A stretch of 64,000 nt of DNA, taken from assembly GCF_014656195.1 (NCBI RefSeq), contig NZ_BNBY01000020.1:44658-108657 (forward strand), given 5' to 3'. A model generated the notes under the pieces. That model was not told the DNA's origin and made no database searches. It worked only from the letters and a program-made list of their open reading frames with translations. Source of the stretch: Kitasatospora xanthocidica (lineage in GTDB: Bacteria; Actinomycetota; Actinomycetes; Streptomycetales; Streptomycetaceae). The position numbers and the translations under genes are program-made. This document shows positions 1-8,817 of this stretch, in pieces (position 1 is the first letter of the stretch; every line of letters starts with the position of its first letter).

Positions 1-12
1 CGGGGCGCGTGG

Positions 13-774
13 TCAGCCGCCCAGGAGACGGCGCAGGACCGGGGCGAGGTGGTCGGCCTGGGGGCCTGGGAGGGCGGCGGCTTCGGCCGGGGAGCCGACC
101 AGGGCGATCCGGTCGAGCTCCGGCTCGGTGCCGAGTGAGCGGTGGGCGGCGTACAGCTCGGCGTGGCGTGCGGTCAGTTCGACGGCGGGTCGGGACGGGG
201 CGAGGTGGAGCACGCCGACGTTGCCGTGGTCGCCGCGGACGAGGAGCCAGCGGGTCAGCTCGTCCGGGGAGGTGAACACGCCGGTCTCCTCGTTGAGTTC
301 CCGGGCGGCGTGCCGGCGGAGGGCGCACGGGTCGAGGGGGTCGCCGGGCGGGGGCGGTTCGGCGCAGCCGCCCGGCAGGCACCAACGGCCGGGCCGGGTG
401 GCCGAGTCGGGCGAGCGGCCGACCAGGATCCGTCCGTCGTCGGCCGGTTGGACGACGGCGACGTACAGGGAGCTCACCCGGGTGGTGGCGCCCGGGACGA
501 GGCGCAGGGCGAAGAGGCGGTAGCCGACGGGCGCCCAGTGCAGGACGAGGATGTCGGGACCGTCCGGGGTGAGGCCGGTGCAGGCGACGGCCGGGCCGTC
601 GAAGAGGCCGGGGTCGGCCCGGACGGCCTGCGCCCAGACGCGGTCCAGTGCGGCCCGCTCGCTCGCGGGCAGGGACGGTGCGGGGGTCTCGACCAGGCGG
701 ATACCGGCGGGTTCGAGGAGCTCGACGCCGACGGGCGCGGCCGGACGGGCCGCGACCGGCATGTCTTCGGTCAT
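13..774 (-). CDS. Nudix hydrolase
   Basis: About 253 residues. The Nudix box lies near residues 136-165 and ends in RELNEETG, with the glycine, glutamates and arginine of the G-x5-E-x7-REUxEExGU motif recognisable. The spacing inside the box is stretched by a Pro-rich insert (EPPPPGDP). The family hydrolyses a nucleoside diphosphate linked to another group, using Mg2+ held by the box glutamates. The N-terminal 100 residues match no domain I recognise, so the substrate cannot be named. The ATG at 774 is preferred because it heads a plausible N-terminus; an in-frame ATG at 846 would add 24 residues. It is probably cytosolic and does not share an operon with the next gene (215 bp gap). Confidence 0.8.
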   Translation of the reverse strand: MTEDMPVAARPAAPVGVELLEPAGIRLVETPAPSLPASERAALDRVWAQAVRADPGLFDGPAVACTGLTPDGPDILVLHWAPVGYRLFALRLVPGATTRVSSLYVAVVQPADDGRILVGRSPDSATRPGRWCLPGGCAEPPPPGDPLDPCALRRHAARELNEETGVFTSPDELTRWLLVRGDHGNVGVLHLAPSRPAVELTARHAELYAAHRSLGTEPELDRIALVGSPAEAAALPGPQADHLAPVLRRLLGG

Positions 775-988
775 CCCGCCATGGTGGCAGGGCCCCGGGA
801 TCGGTCGCAGTCGATCGGAACTGTCATGATCGGACGACAAGCTCACGAATCAGTGGGAACGGAAGGCCAGTTGGCGCGCGAATCGCCGGATCGCGGGCGG
901 ATCGACCGGCCGGACGGGCGACGTCGATCAGGGTACCGCTCCGGGTACACACCTCGCTGCGCGCACCCGGAGCGGGGACGCCCGAAGG

Positions 989-1639
989 TCAGAGGCCGAC
1001 CTGGATCTCGGCGCGGTGCCGGATGTACTCGTCGGGGTGCGAGCGGGCTATCCCGACCGCCGCCTCGACCAGGCCGTGCAGCTCCGCCGGGTAGGCGCGC
1101 GGCACGAGCGGGAGGCCGGGGAGGATGCACCGGCGGACGTCCAGGTCAGCGTTGGCGACGAACTCCCGCAGCGCGGTCTCGTACCAGGCGTTCCGGACGC
1201 TCGCCCCCTCGTCGGCGGGGGCGCCGTTGCGGCCGTCCCCGACCGTCAGCGCCGTCCAGTACCAGGCCCGCGCGGCACCGGCCCGTTCCGGGTTGGCGCC
1301 GGTCCGCAGGTAGCCGAGCAGGGCGAGGCGGACCGGGCGCTGCCCGAAGGCGAGCAGGGCGGGCTCGACGAAGCGCCGGTTGAAGCTCGGGTTGGGGTCG
1401 TGGACCGCCGCCTCCACCAGGGCCTCGAAGTACTCGTCGGGCAGCTCGGCCCTTCCGGCGACCGCCTTGTGGACCTCCCAACGAGCCGCGCTCTGGTAGT
1501 CGGGGCCGGGGGCGACCTCGACCCCGATCAGACGGAGCAGACGCGCGAGCCGAAGGTCGAACGCCTGCGATTCGTCCGCCGTACGCCCGGGCAACGGCTG
1601 GAGAATCCGCACCTCGCCGGCCGTGTCCTTGGTTTCCAC
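989..1639 (-). CDS. Hypothetical protein, helical repeat-like
   Basis: About 216 residues, rich in Ala, Leu, Arg and Glu, and probably all-helical. Recurrent helix pairs such as YFEALVEAAVHDPN and ELHGLVEAAVGIARSHPDEYI suggest short HEAT/ARM-like repeats, but this is only an impression. There is no signal peptide or membrane segment. The GTG at 1639 is chosen because AGGAGG lies exactly 6 bp upstream; in-frame ATGs at 1645 and 1654 overlap that ribosome site and are less likely. I do not recognise the family. The IS5-like element begins about 100 bp upstream of this gene, so its own promoter may have been disturbed. Confidence 0.6.
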   Translation of the reverse strand: METKDTAGEVRILQPLPGRTADESQAFDLRLARLLRLIGVEVAPGPDYQSAARWEVHKAVAGRAELPDEYFEALVEAAVHDPNPSFNRRFVEPALLAFGQRPVRLALLGYLRTGANPERAGAARAWYWTALTVGDGRNGAPADEGASVRNAWYETALREFVANADLDVRRCILPGLPLVPRAYPAELHGLVEAAVGIARSHPDEYIRHRAEIQVGL

Positions 1640-1738
1640 GAACATCCTCCTCATTCTGAGTCACCGGAAGACTACTCGCTGAAACAACAGTTCGGAGGCG
1701 GTTTTCGGTCACGCCGAGGACGTGATCCGTTTCCACTT

Positions 1739-2655
1739 AGAGCGCCCGGCAGTAGGCGTCACTTCAGGCGTTTGGTGGTGGGGCGGCCGTCCCAGCGGTA
1801 GCGGGGGGTCGCACGGCGGATGAGCATACGCAGCGTGACGATCGCAGCGGCCAGGTAGAGGTAGAAGTCCACAACGCGGTTGCGCTTCTCGGTGCAGCGC
1901 CGCAGCTTGCCGAAGCCGTTCATCCACGCGTGGGTCCGCTCCACCACCCACCTCTTTCCGGCCTGGATCGGGGCAGGGACGCCCTTGCGGGCGGTCTCGC
2001 CGATGAAGCCCGACTCCCCGAGCATGCGACGCGTCTTGTCGCTGTCGTAGCCACGGTCCAGGTTCACGGTCGCCCGGTCTGGAAGCCCGCCGACCTGGTC
2101 GTCGGCGGCCTTGAGGGTGGGCGCGAGCAGCGGGGAGTCGTGGCGGTTGGCCCCGGCCGAAACGATGCCGAGCACGACGCCGGTGGCTTCGGTGGCCACC
2201 GAGCGTTTTAGGGCCTGTTTGCCCCGGTCCACCGGGGAACTCCCGGCGGCCTCGCCACTGCACGGGGCCTTGGTGATGCGGCCGTCCACGGACAGGTCGT
2301 CGAGTTCCAGGCCGACCATGCGGTCGTACGCCCGGAGGGCGAGCGCGTGGACCTGTTCGGCTATGCCGAGCTGAGCCCAGTACTTGACGCGGCGTCTGAT
2401 CGTGCGGTCCGAGCAGCTTGGGCCCGCGATGCGCTCGTATCCGGAGCCGTGCACCAAGGCGGCGATGACGTGATCGAAGACGACCCGGTCGGAGATGCGC
2501 GGGTTGTGGCAGCCGAGCGGGTGGGTATGGACGTGCTCGGGCAGCAGCGCCGCGAACTGGGCCCACAGCGGTTCGAGCAGGCATGACGGCAGGACAGACA
2601 TGAGCCCCTCGGTGATCACTGAGTGTACCCGGCGGGAGCGTGGCGGAGCGTCGCA
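1739..2655 (-). mobile_element. IS5-like insertion sequence
   Basis: One transposase gene fills the element. The left terminus starts with AGCGCCCGGCAGTAGGC (from about 1741), directly after TTAG. The same terminal sequence, in inverted orientation and followed by CTAG, recurs at 6408-6426, which fixes this end with good confidence. The other end, near 2640-2660, is less clear: only an imperfect match to the terminal repeat is visible. TTAG and CTAG both fit the YTAR target preference known for IS5-type elements, but I cannot show a duplication around this single copy. Right boundary +/- 30 bp. Confidence 0.7.
1759..2601 (-). CDS. IS5 family transposase
   Basis: About 280 residues in one intact reading frame. 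An N-terminal helical domain of IS5-type DNA-binding sequence is followed by a DDE catalytic core: first Asp in LSVDGRITK, second Asp in NLDRGYDSDK, and the Glu in VVERTHAWMN followed by the typical W-x5-L-R-R tail. The protein catalyses cut-and-paste or copy transposition of the element. The ATG at 2601 has GAGGGG just upstream; a GTG at 2619 would add six residues. Because the frame is unbroken, the copy may still be active. A 3' fragment of a near-identical gene lies at 6304-6426. Confidence 0.88.
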   Translation of the reverse strand: MSVLPSCLLEPLWAQFAALLPEHVHTHPLGCHNPRISDRVVFDHVIAALVHGSGYERIAGPSCSDRTIRRRVKYWAQLGIAEQVHALALRAYDRMVGLELDDLSVDGRITKAPCSGEAAGSSPVDRGKQALKRSVATEATGVVLGIVSAGANRHDSPLLAPTLKAADDQVGGLPDRATVNLDRGYDSDKTRRMLGESGFIGETARKGVPAPIQAGKRWVVERTHAWMNGFGKLRRCTEKRNRVVDFYLYLAAAIVTLRMLIRRATPRYRWDGRPTTKRLK

Positions 2656-2682
2656 GGAGGGCCTGTCAACGGATCGGGTCGG

Positions 2683-3132
2683 TCAGGACGTGCGGTCGAG
2701 TTCGCCGGAATGCGGGTCTGCCGTGAGGCCGATCGCGTGGCGGGCCTGGGTGAGGGTGGTGGTCCAGTCGCCGGTGAAGCGAAGGCCCCGGTCGTCGATG
2801 TACAGCGCCGCGCCGAGTTTCTTGTTGGTGACGAGCAGGCACCGGCCGAGCCAGTAGGCCCTTTCGGGATCGTTGTCGACGATGGCTTCCAGCCCGCAGT
2901 GGTGGGTGAGCCAGGCGGCGACGGCAGGGTGGAAGCGGGGGTGGCGGGCGGTAACGACGAACACCGAGCGGACGGCGGCGAGTGCGTGCAGAGATGCGAT
3001 GGCTCCGGGGATCGGGGCGCCGTAGATCCGGCCGTCCTGCCAGCCCTTGTCATGGGCGACCAGTGTTTGGTCGAAGTCGATGCCCACGGCGTGCGAAGCG
3101 GGGGAAGCGGGGTCGAGCGGGACGATGCTCAC
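2683..3132 (-). CDS. HAD-superfamily phosphatase-like protein
   Basis: 149 residues. Motif I is GIDFDQTL (nucleophile and acid/base Asp as DxD, residues 19-21). Motif II is VVTAR near residue 61. A Lys in NKKLG and a terminal acidic pair in YIDDRG supply motifs III and IV. There is no cap domain, so this is a small C0-type HAD resembling the phosphatase half of polynucleotide kinases and phage-type HADs. The substrate is unknown. The GTG start has AAGGA about 11 bp upstream. It lies 36 bp downstream of the SsgA-like gene on the same strand, probably in one transcript. Confidence 0.7.
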   Translation of the reverse strand: MSIVPLDPASPASHAVGIDFDQTLVAHDKGWQDGRIYGAPIPGAIASLHALAAVRSVFVVTARHPRFHPAVAAWLTHHCGLEAIVDNDPERAYWLGRCLLVTNKKLGAALYIDDRGLRFTGDWTTTLTQARHAIGLTADPHSGELDRTS

Positions 3133-3168
3133 GCGAGTGGGTTTCCTTCTCGTGCTTCGGTCGGGGGG

Positions 3169-3627
3169 TCACGGGGCCGGACGGCCCAGGAGCTGACCGA
3201 CGACAGTGTCCAGGTCGAGGTGTTCGTGCTCGGTCCCGGGTAGGACGAGGTCGTCGGTCTGTCGCAGGAAGTACTCGATGTCGGACGCCTGGGCGCGCAT
3301 CAGGGCCGTCGAGTGCTCGCCGGTGAGGGTGATCAGGACGTGGCCGGGCCGCTCGCGGCTGTCGGTACGGATGGTTACATCGCCGTGGCCGGCGGGCTCG
3401 CGAAGGCCGGTGCGCAGGAGGTCGCGGGCGAAGAACCAGGTGATCGGTTCACTGTGGCCGGTGTAGATGTCCAGATGGACGGCGTACGGCTCGCCGACGT
3501 CGTACCACAGGAAGCCCGGGACGAGGACGGTGAGATCGCTGCCGACCACCTCCAGCGGGACCGGCACGATGCACGACACGCTCACGGACCGCTGGGCCGG
3601 CACACGGGTGGGGTCCTGGTGGGTCAC
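3169..3627 (-). CDS. SsgA-like protein (SALP), sporulation/cell division
   Basis: 152 residues. The protein has the SsgA/SALP pattern: an N-terminal beta-rich part (VSCIVPVPLEVVGSDLTVLV), a central YDVGEPYAVHLDIYTG with ITWFFARDLLRTGL, and a closing EYFLRQTDDLVLPG. SALPs are found only in morphologically complex actinomycetes, where they help position and remodel septa and spore walls. The GTG start overlaps the stop of the upstream truncated ligase gene by 4 bp (GTGA), so translation may be coupled to a broken gene. Its position between an IS element and an IS remnant suggests an accessory paralogue rather than one of the core SsgA-G set. Confidence 0.85.
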   Translation of the reverse strand: MTHQDPTRVPAQRSVSVSCIVPVPLEVVGSDLTVLVPGFLWYDVGEPYAVHLDIYTGHSEPITWFFARDLLRTGLREPAGHGDVTIRTDSRERPGHVLITLTGEHSTALMRAQASDIEYFLRQTDDLVLPGTEHEHLDLDTVVGQLLGRPAP

Positions 3628-4529
3628 GGCCGTCGCCCGAGCGCCGTGACGGTGTACCGGTGCCCGGCGTCCCCCACACGCGCTTTCGCGTGGGCGACGA
3701 GACTGTGCCGGGAAGCAGGTTGCGTCCTGCCGTCGGCGGCGAGTACGCCGTGGGAGGTGCCCCGCAGGCCCCGGTCACCGCCGAGGAGCGGGGCCTGCCG
3801 GTGCTCCCCGATGGCGGGCTCCCGCTCTACGGACCTTGGGGCGGCTGTCGGGTGCGCCGCGCCCGGCAGCAGGGTCAGGCACGCCCCGGCGAGGACCGTC
3901 GCGTTGAGCCCACAGCTCTGCCCGGCGGGGTGGCTCATCGGCAGGGCGCTGACGAGGGTGACGCCCGGTGCCAGGTCGAGCAGCTCGATCGCCGCGGTGA
4001 AGGCGTCCGCACGCATCGCGCCGTGGGTCAGCTTGGTGGGCATCGAGGAGCCGCTCGCGCCCGCAGGATGGTGCACGACGGCGATGTCCTCGTCTGCCTT
4101 TTGGGCGATGTTGAAGTGCTGGGGCCAGAAAGCGAGTTGGTCCAGGATGTCCGGCCCGGTGGGAACCCACACGGGGCTGGCGTCTGGCGTCGGCCGGTCC
4201 GTGGGGTCGTGCGAGGCGAAGACCAGCCGTACTCCGGACTCGCGAAGGCGACGGCGGACCGTGCGGAAGCCGAGTACCGGGTCGACCGTGACGACCACCG
4301 CGCCGATCCGCAGGACACCGTAGTAGAGCACCGGGAAGGCCGCGACGGCGGGCAGCACGAGTCCCACCCGTTCGCCGGGCCGCACGCCGTGGGCGAGCAG
4401 CCCGCCGGCGACCCGCGCGCTGAGTTCGTCCAGGTCGGCGTAGGTCAGCACGTCCGCGTCGGCGCGGATCGCCGGACGCTGCGGGTACTGCCCGGCTGCG
4501 TCCTTGAGGTTGGTCGCGAGGTTGCTCAA
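3624..4529 (-). pseudogene. Truncated AMP-binding acyl-CoA ligase (FadD-like)
   Basis: The first 250 or so residues are clearly an acyl-CoA synthetase: the N-terminus LSNLATNLKDAA and TYADLDELSARVAGGLL are typical FadD sequence. The frame then runs into unrelated Arg/Pro-rich sequence and stops at about 301 residues against a usual 500 or more. The adenylate-binding loop is degenerate (HHPAGASGSSMPTKLTH instead of YTSGTTGxPKG), and the adenylation core end and the C-terminal lid are missing. I therefore call it a decayed gene. The TTG at 4529 is the likely old start, with AGGAG 7 bp upstream. Confidence 0.7.
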
Positions 4530-4899
4530 TTGGTTCTCCTGGCACACAGACATCGACGCGAGACTGGGGTCGCGCACCTGCGCACGCGGGCCCCCGTACC
4601 TGAGGAGGACCGCTTGTCTCGATGTGGACGATCCTCACGCGTCGCAACCGTCAGAGCCCATGTGGACACCGACAGTGTTCCCCCGTCGGTCGCTGTCGCC
4701 CGCGACAACCAGGCCGCACGACCAGCGGCATGACCCTCAGTCAACCGGGAGCCGAGACCTTCCCTGAAGCGTGACGCCCCGGCGAAGACGTCGCACAGCG
4801 GCCGGATCGTGCGCCAGACTCACTCCCCACGGACCGCCCAAGGGGAGGCCCGCCCCGCGTAAAGAGGCCAGTACCGGATCAGCGAAAACAGGAGTAGGC
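4530..4899. promoter_or_regulatory. Divergent intergenic region, truncated ligase / PucR regulator
   Basis: 370 bp between two divergent genes, so it should hold both promoters. AGGAG at 4890-4894 serves the regulator start at 4900. I found no convincing -35/-10 pair or long inverted repeat. A PucR-type protein binding here to control the neighbouring ligase gene would be the usual arrangement, but this is inference. Confidence 0.4.
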
Positions 4900-6132
4900 G
4901 TGCACCAGGCAGTCCCAGGGCCGAGCGTGGCCGACATCTCGGATGCCTTCCTCGCCAGGCTCGACACGCACGTGTCGGCCATGGCCGAACGGCTCCTGGC
5001 CGAGATCGAGCACTACCGGACCGTGCCGCCGGAAGACCTGCGCAGGTCGCTACGGCACAACACCGCCTTCACCCTCGCCTACCTCACCGGCTCCCACGAA
5101 GCGATCGACCTCTCCGGGCCGACGGCGACCGGCCGACTCCGGGCCACCCAGGAAGTGCCGCTGCCCGAGGTGCTGCGCGCCTACCGACTCGGCTTCATCT
5201 ACACCTGGGAACAACTGCTCGCCGAGGCCCTGCGGTCCGGCCCGCAGGCCCAGGCCGCGCTCCTGCACGCCGCCACCGGCTACTGGGAGGTGTCGGACGC
5301 GTACTCCCAGGCCCTGACCGCCTCCTACCGGGACGCCCTCGCCGAGCGCCTGGTCGAGACAGACCGGCGCCGCTCGGCCCTGGTAGCAGCACTCGTCGAC
5401 GGGCCCCCACCGGGCGACGAGACCGTCTGGGAGATCGCCCACATGCTCGACTTCCCCTATCGCGGAACCTTCCTCGTCGTGACAGCCGAGACCCAGGCGA
5501 CCGGCACCCCACCCCTGCCCGGACTGGACGCCAAGTGCCGGGCCCTCGACACCGGAACAGCATGGCGCGCACAACCCGGCCACGAGATGGGCGTGCTCTC
5601 CTGCCCCAACCGGGACGCCGTCCCGCACATCCTCGAAGCCGTCCGGGCCACCACAAACGGGCGGGTGGGAGTCAGCCCCGCCTACGACCGACTCGACCAG
5701 ACACCCCGCGCACTGCGCTACGCCCAGGTCGCGCTCGAATCCCTGCCCGCGGGCACCGCGGCGGTGCGCCGGCTCGACGACACACCGCTGACCGAGATGG
5801 TGATGACCAACCTGGAGACGACCCGACGCGCCGTCAACCGCATCCTCGGCGGAGTACTGTCCCTGCCCGAGAGCGACCGCACCACCCTCCTCACCACCGC
5901 CCGCGCCTGGCTCGACGCCCACGGATCGGCGGCCGAAGCGAGCCGCACGCTCTACTGCCACCAGAACACCGTGCGCTACCGCATGCACCGCCTGGAGGAG
6001 TACCTGCGCGGCCCGCTCGACGACCCCAAAGTCATCGCCGAACTCGCCATCGCCGTCGACGCCGTCGGCACCTTTCCGACGCTCCTGGACCGCAACCGCG
6101 TGTCAGAGCCGGTCTCCAGCGCCACATCGTGA
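4900..6132 (+). CDS. PucR/CdaR-family transcriptional regulator
   Basis: About 410 residues. The N-terminal half is a helical sensory region (DISDAFLARLDTHV, then a long helix containing YRLGFIYTWEQLLAEAL). The C-terminus has the PucR-type helix-turn-helix: SAAEASRTLYCHQNTVRYRM followed by RLEEYLRGPLDDP. Such proteins are ligand-responsive activators that often control neighbouring catabolic genes. The GTG at 4900 is chosen over an upstream ATG at 4771 because AGGAG lies 5 bp before it and the extra 43 residues are low-complexity. The truncated FadD-like gene is divergent, which suggests the pair once formed a regulator/target unit. Confidence 0.8.
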   Translation: MHQAVPGPSVADISDAFLARLDTHVSAMAERLLAEIEHYRTVPPEDLRRSLRHNTAFTLAYLTGSHEAIDLSGPTATGRLRATQEVPLPEVLRAYRLGFIYTWEQLLAEALRSGPQAQAALLHAATGYWEVSDAYSQALTASYRDALAERLVETDRRRSALVAALVDGPPPGDETVWEIAHMLDFPYRGTFLVVTAETQATGTPPLPGLDAKCRALDTGTAWRAQPGHEMGVLSCPNRDAVPHILEAVRATTNGRVGVSPAYDRLDQTPRALRYAQVALESLPAGTAAVRRLDDTPLTEMVMTNLETTRRAVNRILGGVLSLPESDRTTLLTTARAWLDAHGSAAEASRTLYCHQNTVRYRMHRLEEYLRGPLDDPKVIAELAIAVDAVGTFPTLLDRNRVSEPVSSATS

Positions 6133-6303
6133 TCCGTGGGGTCCGTGCGATCTTCAGCTCTGTCGCGAATCGAATACAGGGCAGAGCCGTTGCCCGGACA
6201 CACCCATGCCCGGGCCGCGAGGACCGTCTGCCACGACGCCCTGAACACCCGCAGGCACTGCCGCCAGTTGCAGCCCGTGCTCGCCGCTCTGCGGCCGGAC
6301 CGG
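6133..6303. other. Non-coding stretch before the IS remnant
   Basis: I see no gene or RNA structure here. The stretch separates the PucR regulator from the IS5 remnant and is probably debris of insertion and deletion. Confidence 0.3.
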
Positions 6304-6426
6304 TGCCTCCCTGACCGCTGCGATCGTCACGCTGCGTATGCTCATCCGCCGTGCGTCCCCCTGCTACCGCTCGGACGGCCGCCCACCGCCAAGCGCCTGA
6401 CGTGCCGCCTACTGCCGGGCGCTCTA
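6304..6426 (+). mobile_element. 3' remnant of an IS5-like element
   Basis: This stretch matches the reverse complement of about 1741-1850, that is the last 35 or so codons of the IS5 transposase plus the terminal inverted repeat. The encoded residues IVTLRMLIRRA are identical to the C-terminal region of the intact transposase, and the terminus GCCTACTGCCGGGCGCT is exact. Homology stops abruptly near 6304, so the rest of the element was deleted. Its orientation is opposite to the intact copy, and the terminus faces outward followed by CTAG. Confidence 0.85.
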
Positions 6427-6525
6427 GGGAAATCTGACGAACACTCGGCCGAAAGACGCCGCGCGGGGTGGAAGCAGTGGTGGAAGCGGAGATGGAAACG
6501 GGGTGCGAGCGGCCGGCCCGCCTGG

Positions 6526-7203
6526 TCAGGACGGGCGGCCGGGCGGGACCAGGCCGGACTGGTAGGCGATCGCGACGAGTTGGGCGCGGTCCCGGGCGTC
6601 GAGCTTGGACATCGCCCGGTGCACATGGGTGCGGACGGTGAAGGGGCTGACGAACATCCGCTCGGCGATCTCCTCGTTGGTGAGTCCGGTCGCGGCCATC
6701 GACATCACCTCGCGCTCGCGGGCCGTGAGGACGGCCAGCCGCTCGCTCACCGGGCCGGTGACGCCCCGGTCCGGCTGGGACAGGAACTGGTCGATCACCG
6801 CCCGGGTGGCGGCGGGCGAGAGCAGGGCCTCGCCGGCCGCCACCGTCCGGACGGCAGCGAGCAGCTCCTTGGGGTCGGCGCCCTTGCCGAGGAAGCCGCC
6901 GGCGCCCGCCCGCAGCGCCTGGGCCACGTACTCGTCGATCTCGAAGGTGGTGAGGATCAGCACCCGGGTGCCGGACAGCTCCTCGTCGCCGCAGATCTCG
7001 GCGGTGGCGCCGAGGCCGTCCGCACCCGGCATCCGGATGTCCATCAGGACGATGTCGGGCTTGGTGGCCCGGGCGAGTGCCACGGCCTCGCGCCCGTCGG
7101 CGGCCTCGCCGACCACCTCCATGTCCTCCTCCGCGTCGATCAGCATGCGGAAGGCGCCGCGCAGCAGGGCCTGGTCGTCGGCGAGCAGCACCCGGATGGT
7201 CAT
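6526..7203 (-). CDS. NarL/LuxR-family response regulator
   Basis: 225 residues. The receiver domain (1-120) has the acidic pair D10-D11, the phospho-acceptor D55 in VLMDIRMP, Thr in LILTTF and K107 in GFLGKG. A LuxR-type helix-turn-helix follows (LTAREREVMSMAATGLTNEEI ... VRTHVHRAMSKL, about 155-215). Phosphorylation by the adjacent kinase should promote dimerisation and DNA binding. The start codon overlaps the kinase stop by 4 bp (ATGA), so the pair is co-translated. The MMPL exporter upstream is the obvious candidate target, as in many actinomycete kinase-regulator-exporter loci. The 13-bp repeats at 8818-8882 and the palindrome at 11234-11253 are candidate binding sites. Confidence 0.92.
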   Translation of the reverse strand: MTIRVLLADDQALLRGAFRMLIDAEEDMEVVGEAADGREAVALARATKPDIVLMDIRMPGADGLGATAEICGDEELSGTRVLILTTFEIDEYVAQALRAGAGGFLGKGADPKELLAAVRTVAAGEALLSPAATRAVIDQFLSQPDRGVTGPVSERLAVLTAREREVMSMAATGLTNEEIAERMFVSPFTVRTHVHRAMSKLDARDRAQLVAIAYQSGLVPPGRPS

Positions 7204-8576
7204 GCGTGATCCCTCTCCTCGGAGCGGACGGCCCGGACCGCGCGGGGGAAGCAGTGCGGTGCGGCGGTGCCGCGAACGGCGTGATCCCGTCCCTCGGCCC
7301 TCGTTTCGGCGGCCCCGGCCCCACCGACGGCCCCTGCCCCGCCGGCCGTCCCGGCCTGGGCCGGGCCCTCGTCGCGGGCGCCGGTGCGCAGGGGCAGCTC
7401 GGCGGTCACCAGGAAGCCGCCGTCGGTCCGCCGGTCGGCACTGAGCCGGCCGCCGACCGCACCGGCCCGTTCCCGCATGCCGATCAGCCCGAAGCCGCTC
7501 TCCCCCGGGGCGGGCTCGGGCAGCAGCGCGGCGCGGGGGCGAGCGGTCGCGGCCGGACGGCCGTTGGCGACGCTGACGGCCACCCGGCTCTCGGTGTAGG
7601 CGAGGGTGACCTCGGCGTCGGCGCCGTGGGCGTGCTTGGCGACGTTCGTCAGCGACTCCTGGACGATCCGGAAGGCGGTGAGGTCGACCCCGGGCGACAG
7701 CGGACGGGGCTCGCCCCGGACGGTGAGCCTGACCGGCAGCCCGGCCCGCTCGAAGGAACCGATCAGCTCGGGCAGCCGGTCAAGGCCCGGGGCGGGTTCG
7801 AGCGGGGCGGGCTCCTCCGCGCGGCGCAGCAGGCCGACGGTGGCGCGCAGCTCCTGCAGGGCCGAGCCGGTGGCGTCGGTGATGTGACTGAGCACCTCGC
7901 GGGCCTGGACGGGGTGGTTGTCCATGAGGTGGACGGCGATGCCGGCTTGGGCGTTGGCGAGGGCGATGTGGTGGGCGACCACGTCGTGCAGGTCGCGGGC
8001 GATCCGGATCCGCTCGTCGGCGACCCGGCGGCGCGCCTCCTCCTCGCGGGTGCGTTCGGCGCGCTCGGCGCGCTCCTCGATGGCCGCGAGGTGGGCGCGG
8101 CGGTTGCGGATCGAGTCGCCGAGTGCGCCCGGCAGCAGGGCCCAGGCGAGGACGCCGAGCCGTTCGCCGAGCGGGCCGCCGGGGCCGAACAGCAGGGCGA
8201 TGCCGGTGAGCAGGACGGCGGTGGTGATCGAGGCGCGCAGCGCGGTGGCGCGGTCGGTGCGGACGGCGAGGAAGTAGAGGGCGAGCAGCAGCGGGGTGGC
8301 CAGGGTGGCGGTGAGCCGGGGGCTGGTCCAGGCGAGCAGCATCGTGCAGGCCAGCGTGACGGCGACCACCGCGCGCGGGTGGCGGCGGTGCGCGAGGACG
8401 GTGACGGCGGAGACCATCGCGATCACGCCGGTGGCCGGGTCGACCGGGGTGAGGTGGCCACCGGTCTGGTCGATGGTGGCGCCGAGGGCGGTGATCGTGA
8501 GCACCGTCGCCCCGCCGGCGACGTCGAGCAGCCGGGGGTGGTCGCGGCGCAGGCGCTGGCGCCAGGTGTCGGTCAT
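7200..8576 (-). CDS. NarL-type sensor histidine kinase (HisKA_3)
   Basis: About 458 residues. The N-terminal third has roughly four or five membrane segments (around residues 20-150) with short loops and no large extracytoplasmic domain. A coiled linker rich in Arg/Glu follows, then the HisKA_3 dimerisation box RIARDLHDVVAHH with phospho-acceptor H197. The HATPase_c region contains NVAKHA and GFGLIGMRERA. An Ala/Gly-rich tail of about 60 residues ends the protein. The ATG at 8576 is chosen because it begins directly before the first membrane helix. With few extracellular residues it may sense membrane stress or a lipophilic ligand. Confidence 0.9.
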   Translation of the reverse strand: MTDTWRQRLRRDHPRLLDVAGGATVLTITALGATIDQTGGHLTPVDPATGVIAMVSAVTVLAHRRHPRAVVAVTLACTMLLAWTSPRLTATLATPLLLALYFLAVRTDRATALRASITTAVLLTGIALLFGPGGPLGERLGVLAWALLPGALGDSIRNRRAHLAAIEERAERAERTREEEARRRVADERIRIARDLHDVVAHHIALANAQAGIAVHLMDNHPVQAREVLSHITDATGSALQELRATVGLLRRAEEPAPLEPAPGLDRLPELIGSFERAGLPVRLTVRGEPRPLSPGVDLTAFRIVQESLTNVAKHAHGADAEVTLAYTESRVAVSVANGRPAATARPRAALLPEPAPGESGFGLIGMRERAGAVGGRLSADRRTDGGFLVTAELPLRTGARDEGPAQAGTAGGAGAVGGAGAAETRAEGRDHAVRGTAAPHCFPRAVRAVRSEERDHA

Positions 8577-8817
8577 GGTCGTGCTCTCCGGGTCGGGGGC
8601 CCTGGCCGCACCCTCGCCGGGCTTCGCCAGTGGGTGCCGCGCCGCGTCCCGGTGGGGGCGGCGGGCCGGGTCGGGAGCCTCCGCGCAGGCGGTGGCCCCC
8701 GACAGCAACGGTAACGGTAGGGGCTCGAACCGGTGTCCGAACCTGCCGGTGCCGGACCGGCCCGGGCCTGTCCCGCCCGGGCCGGTCCGGTGTGCCTGCA
8801 CGAGCCGGTCCGGTGTG
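8577..8817. other. Intergenic region upstream of the kinase operon
   Basis: This is the upstream part of the 309-bp gap between the exporter stop and the kinase start; the rest is the 13-bp repeat array. It should carry the kinase promoter. It holds GGTCCGGTGTG twice near 8790-8820, but no clear promoter hexamers that I can defend. Confidence 0.3.

Noticed and set aside
684..695. DasR-like word GGGTCTCGACCA
   Set aside because: It matches the core at 10 of 12 positions but lies inside the Nudix coding sequence, and shows the chance background of such matches.
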